From assembly GCF_002177115.1 (NCBI RefSeq), contig NZ_MVAG01000122.1:62001-126000 (forward strand): DNA of 64,000 nt, given 5' to 3'. The notes under the pieces are model-generated. The model did not search any database. It was not told the origin of the DNA and saw nothing but the letters and a program-made list of their open reading frames with translations. Shown here one piece after another: positions 8,947-17,177 of the stretch. The position numbers were made by a program, and so were the translations under genes. Position 1 is the stretch's first letter. Each line of letters opens with the position of its first letter. This stretch comes from Chryseobacterium mucoviscidosis (GTDB lineage: Bacteria; Bacteroidota; Bacteroidia; Flavobacteriales; Weeksellaceae).

Positions 8947-9747
8947 ATGAATGATATTAAAATGATTGTGACAGATATGGACGGAACGTTCCTGAATTCT
9001 TCCCATGAGGTAAGTCCGGAATTTCCGAAAATATATGAAGAACTGAAAAAGAGAAATATTTTATTTGTTCCTGCAAGCGGAAGGCAGATGTTCGGGATTA
9101 CCAAATATTTTGGTGAGATAGAAAGTGAAATGGCGTTCATCGCTGAAAACGGAGGGTACGTTATTTACAAAAATGAAGAGCTTTTTGCAGATCAGCTTGA
9201 TCCAAAATATATCACGGAAATTATCGCAGCAATCAGAACAATTCCCGGAGCAACGGCAGTTTTGTCGGGGAAGAAAAAAGCATATTTTGAAACCGAGAAT
9301 CAGGATTTTATTGATTATGTTTCCCAGTTTTATACAGATAACGAGCGGAGAGAAGATCTTACGCAGGAAATTGATGACAGTATTTTTAAAGTTGCGGTAT
9401 ATCATTCCGGTGGTTCGGAATTAAACGTTTATCCTGTATTAAAAGATTTTGAAAAATATGATTTGGAGGTAGTGGTTTCCGGTCAGTATTGGCTGGATAT
9501 CATGAACAAGAATATCAATAAAGGAATGGCACTGGAAAAACTGCAGAAAGCTTTGGATATTACTCCACAGCAGACTATGGCTTTTGGAGATTATATGAAT
9601 GATATTCAGATGCTTGAAAATTCAAAACATTCTTATGCGATGCAGAATGCGCATCCTCTGGTAAAAAAAGCGGCAAGTTTTGAAGCCGGTTCTAATGATC
9701 ATTTTGGAGTTCTTAAAGTAATTAAAGATTATTTAAATATCGATTAA
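8947..9747 (+). CDS. Cof-type HAD hydrolase (phosphatase)
   Basis: 266 residues. DMDGTFLNS at residues 10-18 carries the nucleophile Asp10 and the acid/base Asp12 of haloacid-dehalogenase phosphatases. GDYMND at 214-219 is motif IV, which binds Mg2+. The insert between them (about 80-180) is the C2-type cap of the Cof/YbiV subfamily, which dephosphorylates sugar phosphates and flavin precursors. The expected Lys is in KGMALEKL before motif IV. It is a single gene with its own promoter box and terminator, sitting between the two redox loci; no functional link is evident. Confidence 0.93.
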   Translation: MNDIKMIVTDMDGTFLNSSHEVSPEFPKIYEELKKRNILFVPASGRQMFGITKYFGEIESEMAFIAENGGYVIYKNEELFADQLDPKYITEIIAAIRTIPGATAVLSGKKKAYFETENQDFIDYVSQFYTDNERREDLTQEIDDSIFKVAVYHSGGSELNVYPVLKDFEKYDLEVVVSGQYWLDIMNKNINKGMALEKLQKALDITPQQTMAFGDYMNDIQMLENSKHSYAMQNAHPLVKKAASFEAGSNDHFGVLKVIKDYLNID

Positions 9748-9768
9748 AACTTTCATTTATAATAATTT

Positions 9769-9800
9769 AAACCTTCAGATTTTATATCCGAAGGTTTTTT
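9769..9800 (+). terminator. Terminator of the HAD gene
   Basis: An 8-bp stem, AAACCTTC (9769-9776) with GAAGGTTT (9790-9797), is followed by a T run. The rest of the gap up to 10032 is AT-rich, with no recognised promoter box or ORF. Confidence 0.7.
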
Positions 9801-10032
9801 ACTTATTAAACGTTTAATTAATAATATTAAACTGTTTATGATTATTGTTAATTTAAAGTTTTCAATTTATTTATAATAATTTCACCAATATATGAGAAAA
9901 ATATTTTAAATTTATCATCGAAATAATTGCTGCTTTTTGCGAGTGATATTTATAAAACAAACTAAACAACCATTTATAAAAGGCGGAACCGAAAAGCCAA
10001 TAAAAGAGTAGGGAAAACTAAATAATTAAACC

Positions 10033-12075
10033 ATGAATCTATCAATTCACCCATCAGTAGGTGTTGCCCGATTAGGGAATAGCACAACTGAAATCTGCCT
10101 GTCTCCGGACACCATCGGTGGTCTGCCGTTTGATGCCGATAACAATGGGAATTCCTTAGGACCGATTACCTCCTTTAAAGATGCTGCAGGTCTTATCAAA
10201 AGACAGGGACAGCCTTTTAAAATCCTTTCAGACACAGGAGAAGAAATCACATTAGACACTCCGAATGTAGCTTCTATCGAATGGACGGTGCATTTGGCGA
10301 ACAAAAAAGCAGCGTGGTATCAGTACAGCGAGCTTCAGGGGAATCTTTTGTACGGTCAGGAAAACAGCTACGAAAATCAGAAAATTCCTTTCAGAAATCC
10401 CGATGTACCGCAGAATGACAGGCAAACTTTAATCGTAGATCCGGGACCAAGAACCATTTCCGGCAAACAAAGTTCGATAGGATTTGATAAAGATAATGTT
10501 CCTTCGGGCTATCCTGCGCAATATCCTCCACAGAAAGTTTTATACGGAGTTCCGGTGGTTACGTTGGGAGATCTTCTCACGGATAATTCGGGAAGACTGG
10601 TTGTTTTGGGAGGCTTTGGTCATGCGGGCGGAAATTTACCTTTGACAAGTTATGGAGGTTCCAGTACATGGCACGACGATATCTCGGACGGACCTGTTTA
10701 CTGTACGGTAAACTTTAACGACGGAACGCCTTCGGTTTCTCTCACGGCATGGGTTGTGATCGGATCGCCGGATTTCGCACCGGAAATTGTGAATATTTCA
10801 AATTTAAGCGACACGATGTTCGATGTCGGGGTAAGAAATTTCAATCTGGTTCCTGAGATGTACAGCAACGGAAATTATAATCCAAGCTTTCAGGCAAATT
10901 TCCAGAGAGATATTTTACCAATTATCAACAGAATCAGCAAATATCAATGGGTTGCGAATGTACAGTCGATGATGGCTTTTACCAGCAATATTTTTGATTT
11001 TACAGACAATTCTGAGGCAAACCGCCAAAACAGACAGAATTATTTTTCATATTTCAGACAAAATGATGCTCAGCCGCCGGTTCCTCCTAATTTACCACAG
11101 GAACAGCTTTTGAAAGAAAACGGAACCGATATTTTCCCGATGATGCCTTTAAATTCAGGCAGCAACTCGGTGAGCAATATTAATATCATGAAATTCATGG
11201 CACTGGATGAAACACAGCTTTTCCTGATGCAGCAATGGGCAGACGGAAATTTTGTAAGCGATCCGAATTACGAACAATATCCTGTAAATGCCATGGATGC
11301 AGCAAGTGTAGGAAATTGTGTAGGACTTCCGATGTGTCCGGGAATTGAAGTAACCTGGAATTTACAGAATCCTATTATTTATGCAAATCCTTATAGAATT
11401 TTACAGTACGGAAACGAACAGCAATATGAAGCACAAGGTTTAACGCCGTCTCGCGATGAATGTGAAGGCGGAGGTTGTGAACCGGGAGATCTTACCAAAA
11501 GAATGGCTTGTCCATGGCAGGCAGATTTCTTCCAGTGTACCATTCAGTTAATTAACTTTACAGATCCGTCTGTAAACAAGGCGGGTTCTCCACCTGCACC
11601 GCTTCCTCCAACATATTATTCTTACTGGTGGCCGCCTCAAAGCCCATGGGATGTTTTAGTAGGCGAATTTACCGCTGAAGGTCAGTCGGCTACCAATGTT
11701 CCGGCAGGACAGCAGATGAACTACGCGCGTGGAATCAACAGTTTTACGCAGATGGTTCAGTACTGGTACGCACTAGGATTTATCAGAGATAAAAATTCTC
11801 ACAGCGCAGGTTTCCCATTCTTTGTGGAAACTGAAAGAAATAACGAAATATTTACATATGACAATGTTCCTGTAAGCCAGATCAGTGGAAATGAGGAAGA
11901 TGATGAAACCACAATTCCGGTTTTCTACATCGAAAAGAAAACACAGGTGGTTACCGAAAGAAGTGAAAAAGGAAGAATGATGATGGAACATCTGGAAGAG
12001 GTAGGATTTAAAGAAATTGCTGTTGCAGCAGACCGTATGCCGTTACCTCGTTCCGGAACGCGAAACAGAAGATAA
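10033..12075 (+). CDS. LodA/GoxA-like quinoprotein oxidase (cysteine-tryptophylquinone type)
   Basis: 680 residues. The N-terminus (IHPSVGVARLGNST, then CLSPDTIGGLPF) and the CPWQADFFQC segment (493-502) are typical of the LodA family. LodA oxidises the epsilon-amine of L-lysine and GoxA oxidises glycine, releasing H2O2 and ammonia; both use a cysteine-tryptophylquinone made from the protein's own Cys and Trp. Candidate residues here are Cys493 or Cys502 and Trp532, Trp533 or Trp578 (in YWYALGF); which pair is used cannot be decided by eye. There is no signal peptide, as in other LodA proteins. The maturase gene follows after one base. The amino-acid substrate is unknown. LodA enzymes are known as antimicrobial through peroxide. 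Confidence 0.88.
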   Translation: MNLSIHPSVGVARLGNSTTEICLSPDTIGGLPFDADNNGNSLGPITSFKDAAGLIKRQGQPFKILSDTGEEITLDTPNVASIEWTVHLANKKAAWYQYSELQGNLLYGQENSYENQKIPFRNPDVPQNDRQTLIVDPGPRTISGKQSSIGFDKDNVPSGYPAQYPPQKVLYGVPVVTLGDLLTDNSGRLVVLGGFGHAGGNLPLTSYGGSSTWHDDISDGPVYCTVNFNDGTPSVSLTAWVVIGSPDFAPEIVNISNLSDTMFDVGVRNFNLVPEMYSNGNYNPSFQANFQRDILPIINRISKYQWVANVQSMMAFTSNIFDFTDNSEANRQNRQNYFSYFRQNDAQPPVPPNLPQEQLLKENGTDIFPMMPLNSGSNSVSNINIMKFMALDETQLFLMQQWADGNFVSDPNYEQYPVNAMDAASVGNCVGLPMCPGIEVTWNLQNPIIYANPYRILQYGNEQQYEAQGLTPSRDECEGGGCEPGDLTKRMACPWQADFFQCTIQLINFTDPSVNKAGSPPAPLPPTYYSYWWPPQSPWDVLVGEFTAEGQSATNVPAGQQMNYARGINSFTQMVQYWYALGFIRDKNSHSAGFPFFVETERNNEIFTYDNVPVSQISGNEEDDETTIPVFYIEKKTQVVTERSEKGRMMMEHLEEVGFKEIAVAADRMPLPRSGTRNRR

Positions 12076-12076
12076 A

Positions 12077-13180
12077 ATGCAAAACTTGTTAGAAACTAAT
12101 GTATTAATTGTCGGTGGAGGTCCAGCAGGGACTTCCGCCGCTTTAAGTCTGCTTAAATATTCTGACCTGAAAGTAGTTATCGTAGAAGAAACCAGTCTGG
12201 AATCTGTAAAAATAGGTGAACAGGTGAACTCAAGTATTTTTGATCTTCTTCACTATATGGGAATTGAAAAAACAGCTTTAGATCAGAATAATTTTATCAG
12301 GGGATACAGCAGTACTGCAGCTTGGGGAAGCGAAAGACTGATGGTTCGCGATTCTATTTTCAATACGGAAACCGAGAGTTTTCAGCTTAACCGGGAAGAA
12401 TTTGATTATCTTCTTCTGGAAAATGTATCAGAAAAAGGCGGAATTATTTTTCCGAGAACGAAATGCCTGTCTTTTGATCAGGATGAAAACAATCAATGGA
12501 CGGTAGATGTAAAACACGAAACCAAAGGAAACTTCACGATAAAAGCAGATTATCTGATCGATGCAACCGGAAGAATGGGAAGTGTCTGCCGGAAAATAGG
12601 AGTTCAGTCAAAACGGTATGACGAACTTGCTGCGATCGGAAGATTTTTTTATTTTGATGAATATCAGACTATTGAGCAGACCATCATGATAGAATCTATT
12701 GAAGACGGGTGGTGGTACTGTGCTTCTCTGCCGAATCATAAGATGACGCTTACTTTTTTTTCCGATGCACAGATTATTAAAGAAAAAAAGCTTGAAAATA
12801 CCGAAAACTGGAGCAGGTTATTATCAAAAACAAAACACATTCAGCATAAAATATCAAAAGCGGCTTCCGAAGGAAAACCCTGGGTAAAAAATGCATTTTC
12901 TCAGATTGCAGACATCCGTTCAAGCAAAAATTTTCTGGCGGTGGGAGATGCAGCCGCATCATTTGATCCTATTTCATCCATGGGGATCGGTTTTGCCATA
13001 AGTTCTGCCTGTCACGCTGCAAAAGCGATTATTGATGCAGATTCAGGACACGAAAATACTTTTGTTAACTATCAGGAAAACATTAATAAAATTTATCATA
13101 ATTATCTCACAACGAAGACATTTTTTTATCAGAAAGAACAACGCTGGAGCGATGCTGTGTTTTGGAAAAAAAGGATTTAA
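12077..13180 (+). CDS. LodB-like FAD-dependent maturase of the LodA oxidase
   Basis: 367 residues from the ATG at 12077. A longer frame starting inside the LodA gene was rejected because the chosen ATG sits one base after the LodA stop and gives the usual N-terminus. VLIVGGGPAGTSAALSLLK is the FAD Rossmann motif (residues about 8-26), and GDAAASFDPISSMGIGFAIS near residue 290 is the second FAD-contact motif of the halogenase/LodB group. LodB proteins hydroxylate the precursor tryptophan so that the quinone cofactor can form. The tight spacing implies obligate co-expression. A terminator follows at 13213. Confidence 0.88.
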   Translation: MQNLLETNVLIVGGGPAGTSAALSLLKYSDLKVVIVEETSLESVKIGEQVNSSIFDLLHYMGIEKTALDQNNFIRGYSSTAAWGSERLMVRDSIFNTETESFQLNREEFDYLLLENVSEKGGIIFPRTKCLSFDQDENNQWTVDVKHETKGNFTIKADYLIDATGRMGSVCRKIGVQSKRYDELAAIGRFFYFDEYQTIEQTIMIESIEDGWWYCASLPNHKMTLTFFSDAQIIKEKKLENTENWSRLLSKTKHIQHKISKAASEGKPWVKNAFSQIADIRSSKNFLAVGDAAASFDPISSMGIGFAISSACHAAKAIIDADSGHENTFVNYQENINKIYHNYLTTKTFFYQKEQRWSDAVFWKKRI

Positions 13181-13212
13181 GAGGTTGGGATATGAAATTA
13201 AATTAGTAATGG

Positions 13213-13243
13213 CAGCCTCATAACGATCTGTGAGGCTGTTTTT
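13213..13243 (+). terminator. Terminator of the lodA-lodB pair
   Basis: An 8-bp stem, CAGCCTCA (13213-13220) with TGAGGCTG (13231-13238), is followed by TTTTTT. Confidence 0.85.
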
Positions 13244-13287
13244 TGCTTTAACATTTTTAAAATATTGATTGTCCGTTTATTAACCTA

Positions 13288-13370
13288 AAGCTTCGACAGG
13301 CTCAGCTTGACATCGCTAGAAATCAATCGTTTAGTATTAGAGGTGTCACACTGAGCTTGTCGAAGTGCCT
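13288..13370. repeat. Dispersed hairpin repeat (inverted pair)
   Basis: Two facing copies of the repeat built on GCTTCGACAGGCTCAG and its near-complement CTGAGCTTGTCGAAG, the second preceded by GTGTCACA. They belong to the same family as the dense clusters at 41.3-42.2, 43.7-44.4 and 45.6-46.4 kb. Confidence 0.7.
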
Positions 13371-13457
13371 GTTATAAATAATTGATTTTCATATCAGTGC
13401 ATAGTAATAGGTTGTTTAACGGATATTCAAATTTAAAATTAATAACTATTGAAATAT

Positions 13458-14168
13458 ATGAAAAAACTACTCAATTACATTTCGTTTCTGTCGGTTTTAC
13501 TGTTTTCCGTAGCATGTACTTCTTCCACTATAGAAGATGAAAATGCACCCAGTGAAGTAACCACGGTATTTTATAAAAACGCCGATGAACTCGCTGCAAC
13601 TTATGATCCTTCGAATACAGTAAATCAGACCTTAAGAAATCAGATTTACGATTTATACAAACAAGGGAAATGGAGCGAGCTGGAATCTGTTTTTAAAGTG
13701 AATAACCTGAACGGAGGTTGGCCGCCTGCAAACGGAGGTTACAATATTGTGGATAATACAGATTTCACCGCCGGACAAAAATACGACCGCTACAGCGGGG
13801 CAATAGGAACGTACAGCGGAACCGGAGCACCCACTCTGGGAGGAAATTTCACCAGTCCGATCATCAATGGCTACGTTTACACTTTTGCTCAACGCGCTCT
13901 TAACAAACCTGAAAATGCCTATGATTTTTATTATGAAATAGAAGTTTTGAATAATTTGCTACCTTTCAAGGGACAATCGGCAGACATTATTCCGTGGTTC
14001 GGGCAGGTTGGGAAAGGAAAACAGACGATGTGGAAAATTCCTCTGGATCCTTCAACCGGCTACACAAAAACATGGAATAAACTTGCGCAGGAAGGTTACA
14101 TTAAAGTAACGATAAAAAGAAGTCCGAGCGGAAATTATCCTTCAGCGGTTGGAATGGTGATTCAATAA
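13458..14168 (+). CDS. Lipoprotein with TNT-like NAD+-glycohydrolase toxin domain
   Basis: 236 residues from the ATG at 13458 (a TTG three codons earlier is the alternative). Residues 1-20 are a lipoprotein signal ending FSVAC, so Cys20 is the lipidated residue. The C-terminal part (about 85-195) matches the tuberculosis necrotizing toxin (TNT) domain in order: WPP at 88-90, DRYSG at 110-114, RAL at 146-148 and IPWFGQ at 178-183. Arg111, Arg146 and Gln183 line up with residues important for NAD+ hydrolysis in TNT. The role is inferred: a cell-surface effector that degrades NAD+ in competitors or hosts. The next gene, 12 bases on, is a candidate antidote, and both end at one strong terminator. 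Confidence 0.75.
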   Translation: MKKLLNYISFLSVLLFSVACTSSTIEDENAPSEVTTVFYKNADELAATYDPSNTVNQTLRNQIYDLYKQGKWSELESVFKVNNLNGGWPPANGGYNIVDNTDFTAGQKYDRYSGAIGTYSGTGAPTLGGNFTSPIINGYVYTFAQRALNKPENAYDFYYEIEVLNNLLPFKGQSADIIPWFGQVGKGKQTMWKIPLDPSTGYTKTWNKLAQEGYIKVTIKRSPSGNYPSAVGMVIQ

Positions 14169-14180
14169 ATTTAACTGAAA

Positions 14181-14597
14181 ATGTACGCAATAACAAAGAA
14201 AATACAGATTGTAAATAAGGCAGATATTCCTAAAGATTCGTTTATCAATAATGAAATCAGTCCGTCTGCGAAACTGAAATTCATCTGTTATAAATGCAGT
14301 CATGAAAATCTGTTGAAAATTACTCCTTACGAATCAGGGTTTCCGGTTTTTCAACTCTATCATGAAAATAAAATTCTATCTATCAATGATTTACTTAAGA
14401 ATTCAATGATAAAAGAGACACAAAAGAATATGCTTCATGTCGGAGAATTTACATTTAATGATTTACCGACGTTGTACTTCGGGACAGACTGCGAATCCTG
14501 CGCTGCAAAATACATCGTAATTTTCAGTTATGGCGAAAAACAACCGGGACTGGAAATACTTTCTGTTTCCGGAATATGGGAATATGCAGAGGCATAA
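14181..14597 (+). CDS. Zinc-ribbon protein, candidate immunity partner of the TNT lipoprotein
   Basis: 138 residues, no signal peptide, so cytoplasmic. Two CxxC knuckles, CYKC at 36-39 and CESC at 104-107, indicate a structural zinc ribbon. I do not recognise the family by name. Its position 12 bases after a TNT-domain gene, with a shared terminator, fits toxin-immunity organisation, and TNT toxins elsewhere need a cytosolic antidote to protect NAD+. The assignment rests on context only. Confidence 0.55.
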   Translation: MYAITKKIQIVNKADIPKDSFINNEISPSAKLKFICYKCSHENLLKITPYESGFPVFQLYHENKILSINDLLKNSMIKETQKNMLHVGEFTFNDLPTLYFGTDCESCAAKYIVIFSYGEKQPGLEILSVSGIWEYAEA

Positions 14598-14617
14598 TAT
14601 TTTTTTAGAAGGTGTGT

Positions 14618-14656
14618 TTTGGCTTCAAATCGAAGATTTGAAGCCAAATTTTTTTA
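14618..14656 (+). terminator. Strong terminator of the TNT/zinc-ribbon pair
   Basis: A perfect 14-bp stem (14618-14631 with 14635-14648), loop GAA, then eight T. Confidence 0.9.
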
Positions 14657-14740
14657 TGAACTTATGGAAAACCATAATCAGCAGATGTTCTAAAATTGTA
14701 TTATTGCCTCATCTCATCATTAAAAAAAGACTTTAATTAT

Positions 14741-16465
14741 ATGGAAATTTTAATCATTATTATTTTATCGGTTCTGCTGATTGTTGCATTCAGTAAATCA
14801 GGTAAAAATAAAAAACAGGTTTCTGAGAAAGAAGCTCAGATTGCAAATCTTAACAGGGAAATTAATCAGCTCAGAACCGAGATTTCAAATCTGAATTCGG
14901 ACAAAAAATCTTTACAGGACAAAATCCAGAGATTAAGAGCCGATTTTTCTAATCTGCAGATCGAGAAACGTTTGGTAGATGAAAAGAATATTCAATTAAA
15001 GAATCAAAACGATGCTTTAAGCAAATATCAGGACATCATTAATGTTCAGGTAGAATGCGAGTATCTCCTTAAAAGGGCAGAAAGAGACAGTTTAAAATTA
15101 AAGGAAAGAGCACAGGGTGAGCTGGATAACGCGCAGCTTCAGGCGAAAGAATCGAGAAGAATGACGAAGGAACTTGTTGAAAAAAGAACCAGAGAAGTTG
15201 AATTATTGTATGAAAATGCAGTAAGAGAATCCAAAAGAATTATCGATACTGCTGAAGATAAAGCACTTGCCATTGGAGGAGATGCTTACAGAAGTTTACG
15301 GGAAGCCAATGAAATTGCCGAGAGAATAAAAGCAATGAAAAATGTAATAAAAGGCTACGGAAACGAATATATTGTACCTTCTTACACTTTGCTGGATGAT
15401 CTTGCTGAAGAATTCAGCCACAAAGAAGCCGGAGAAAATCTTAAAAAGCTTCGACAGAATAACAAATTAATGATCACAAGCCGACAAGCCGGAATCTGCG
15501 AATATATGGATGAATTCAGAAGAAATATTGCCATAGATTTTGTTATTGATGCTTATAATGGAAAAGTGGAAACGATTTTAAATTCGGTAAAAAAAGACAA
15601 TTACGGAATTCTGAAACAGAAAATAGATGATGCTTTTCAGTTGGTTAATTTCAATGGAGAAGCCTTCAGAAAAGCCAGAATTTCGGTAGAATATCATGAA
15701 GCCCGTCTTGAAGAACTGAAATGGGCGGTTATTGCTCAGGAACTGAAATGGCAGGAACAGGAAGAGCAAAGACAGATCAGGGAACAGATGAGGGAGGAAG
15801 AAAAAGCAAGAAGAGAGTATGAAAAAGCCATAAAAGATGCTGAAAAAGAAGAATTAACGTTGAAAAGACTGATTGAAAAAGCAGAATCTCAGGTTGCAAA
15901 AGCCAATGAAGAGCAAAGAATGATGTTCCAGCGGAAACTCGAAGAACTTCAGGGGAAATTACTGGTTGCGGAAGAAAAAAATCAAAGAGCAATTTCTATG
16001 GCGCAGCAAACGCGCTCAGGAAATGTTTATATTATTTCAAATGTTGGATCATTTGGGGAAGATGTTTACAAAATCGGAATGACAAGACGTCTGGAACCGC
16101 TGGATCGTGTTCGTGAGCTTGGAGACGCAAGTGTTCCGTTTGAATTTGATGTTCACGCCATGATTTATTCCGATGATGCTCCGGCTTTGGAAAGACAGCT
16201 TCACAAAAAGTTTTTAAAGAACCAGCTTAATAAAATCAATCCGCGGAAAGAATTTTTCAGACTCGGAATTAACGATATTAAAAATTATCTGGAAGATACC
16301 GGAATTATCTGCAAATGGACTCTTACCGCAGAAGCAAAACAATATCGCGAAACACTGAAGCTTGAAGAGGAAATGAAAACCAATAAGCAGCTCGAAAAAG
16401 AGTGGGAGCAATATCAGGAAGAAGCAGATCCTGTAATTTTGGAAGAAGTACTGGAAGAGGAATAA
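14741..16465 (+). CDS. DUF4041 / T5orf172 (GIY-YIG-like) coiled-coil protein
   Basis: 574 residues from the ATG at 14741. Residues 1-18 are a hydrophobic anchor (MEILIIIILSVLLIVAF). About 25-115 is a coiled coil, about 120-310 is the DUF4041 region, about 340-420 is a charged helix rich in Glu/Arg, and 428-520 is a T5orf172-type GIY-YIG domain with NVYIISN (428-434), YKIGMTRR from 443 and ALERQLHKKF. The family is common in phages and mobile regions. The GIY-YIG fold suggests DNA binding or cleavage, but the membrane anchor argues for a scaffold role. The neighbouring phage-like gene at 16519 supports an accessory origin. Confidence 0.85.
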   Translation: MEILIIIILSVLLIVAFSKSGKNKKQVSEKEAQIANLNREINQLRTEISNLNSDKKSLQDKIQRLRADFSNLQIEKRLVDEKNIQLKNQNDALSKYQDIINVQVECEYLLKRAERDSLKLKERAQGELDNAQLQAKESRRMTKELVEKRTREVELLYENAVRESKRIIDTAEDKALAIGGDAYRSLREANEIAERIKAMKNVIKGYGNEYIVPSYTLLDDLAEEFSHKEAGENLKKLRQNNKLMITSRQAGICEYMDEFRRNIAIDFVIDAYNGKVETILNSVKKDNYGILKQKIDDAFQLVNFNGEAFRKARISVEYHEARLEELKWAVIAQELKWQEQEEQRQIREQMREEEKARREYEKAIKDAEKEELTLKRLIEKAESQVAKANEEQRMMFQRKLEELQGKLLVAEEKNQRAISMAQQTRSGNVYIISNVGSFGEDVYKIGMTRRLEPLDRVRELGDASVPFEFDVHAMIYSDDAPALERQLHKKFLKNQLNKINPRKEFFRLGINDIKNYLEDTGIICKWTLTAEAKQYRETLKLEEEMKTNKQLEKEWEQYQEEADPVILEEVLEEE

Positions 16466-16471
16466 AAAGAC

Positions 16472-16502
16472 AAAACCACAACCCGAAAGTTGTGGTTTTT
16501 TA
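16472..16502. terminator. Bidirectional terminator between convergent genes
   Basis: An 11-bp stem AAAACCACAAC (16472-16482) with GTTGTGGTTTT (16489-16499) and a T run. It serves the DUF4041 gene and, on the other strand, the gene ending at 16519. Confidence 0.85.
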
Positions 16503-16518
16503 ATGAAAGTATATATTA

Positions 16519-16935
16519 TTAAGATTCGGTGTGCATCAGTCCATAACTTATGGAAGTGGGTTCTTTGCCGAAAAGACAAGAGAAAATATTCTGAAATTCA
16601 TGGATGTACTTACATTTGATAGAATTTCCGTAGATTTTCAGACCTTCTACAATTTTTTTGGAACTCAGATCAAAATCATATTTAATGAAGGTTTCCGGTC
16701 TTTCGTAACGAATACGCTGCTCAGAGCTGTAAGTTCTTGAAAATCCGAATTTTTCCAGCCATTCTTCAGTAATCTGAATGGGTTTGATTGATTTTGCCGG
16801 AACAGAAAAACTGTGAAAATCATTTTCAATCTGTACAAAATAATCTTTTTCATCATTCTGGAATATTTCAGTAATCGTATAGATCTGATTTTTATATTCC
16901 ACTAGATTTTTAATTTTTAAATCTGCAACGTTCAT
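16519..16935 (-). CDS. Phage-like conserved hypothetical protein
   Basis: 138 residues. It begins MNVADLKIKNLVEYKNQIYT, contains IQITEEWLEKFGF and ends near YIHEFQNIFSCLFGKE. This layout (a short beta-rich N-terminus that sets 'layout, value', then LTEEWL..FGF, then a Y-[IV]-H-x-[FL]-QN segment) recurs in small proteins of Bacteroidetes prophages and conjugative elements. No function is known to me. It converges on the DUF4041 gene, so the two may be remnants of one accessory insertion. The 242 bases upstream (16936-17177) hold no gene. Confidence 0.7.
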   Translation of the reverse strand: MNVADLKIKNLVEYKNQIYTITEIFQNDEKDYFVQIENDFHSFSVPAKSIKPIQITEEWLEKFGFSRTYSSEQRIRYERPETFIKYDFDLSSKKIVEGLKIYGNSIKCKYIHEFQNIFSCLFGKEPTSISYGLMHTES

Positions 16936-17177
16936 AATATTTTGTGGGTGTTTATGTTATTATTCTAAGGTTAGTGAATGCCTTGTGTAAGAAGTTTTGC
17001 AAATACTATGCCTTATGTTTGGAATAATAATTAAGCTATTGTTAAGAATGATTTTTATTTTTATTGTAAATAATTGATATTCATTTATTTAATTTAAATT
17101 GAAAATTTTAAACAATATTTAGGAAAGTTAAATTTGTGGTATTTGTGTGGTATATTATGTTAAGTTTAAAAATTTAA

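Noticed and set aside
13449..13460. TTG start for the TNT lipoprotein
   Set aside because: The ATG at 13458 gives a normal lipoprotein signal; the extra three residues add nothing.
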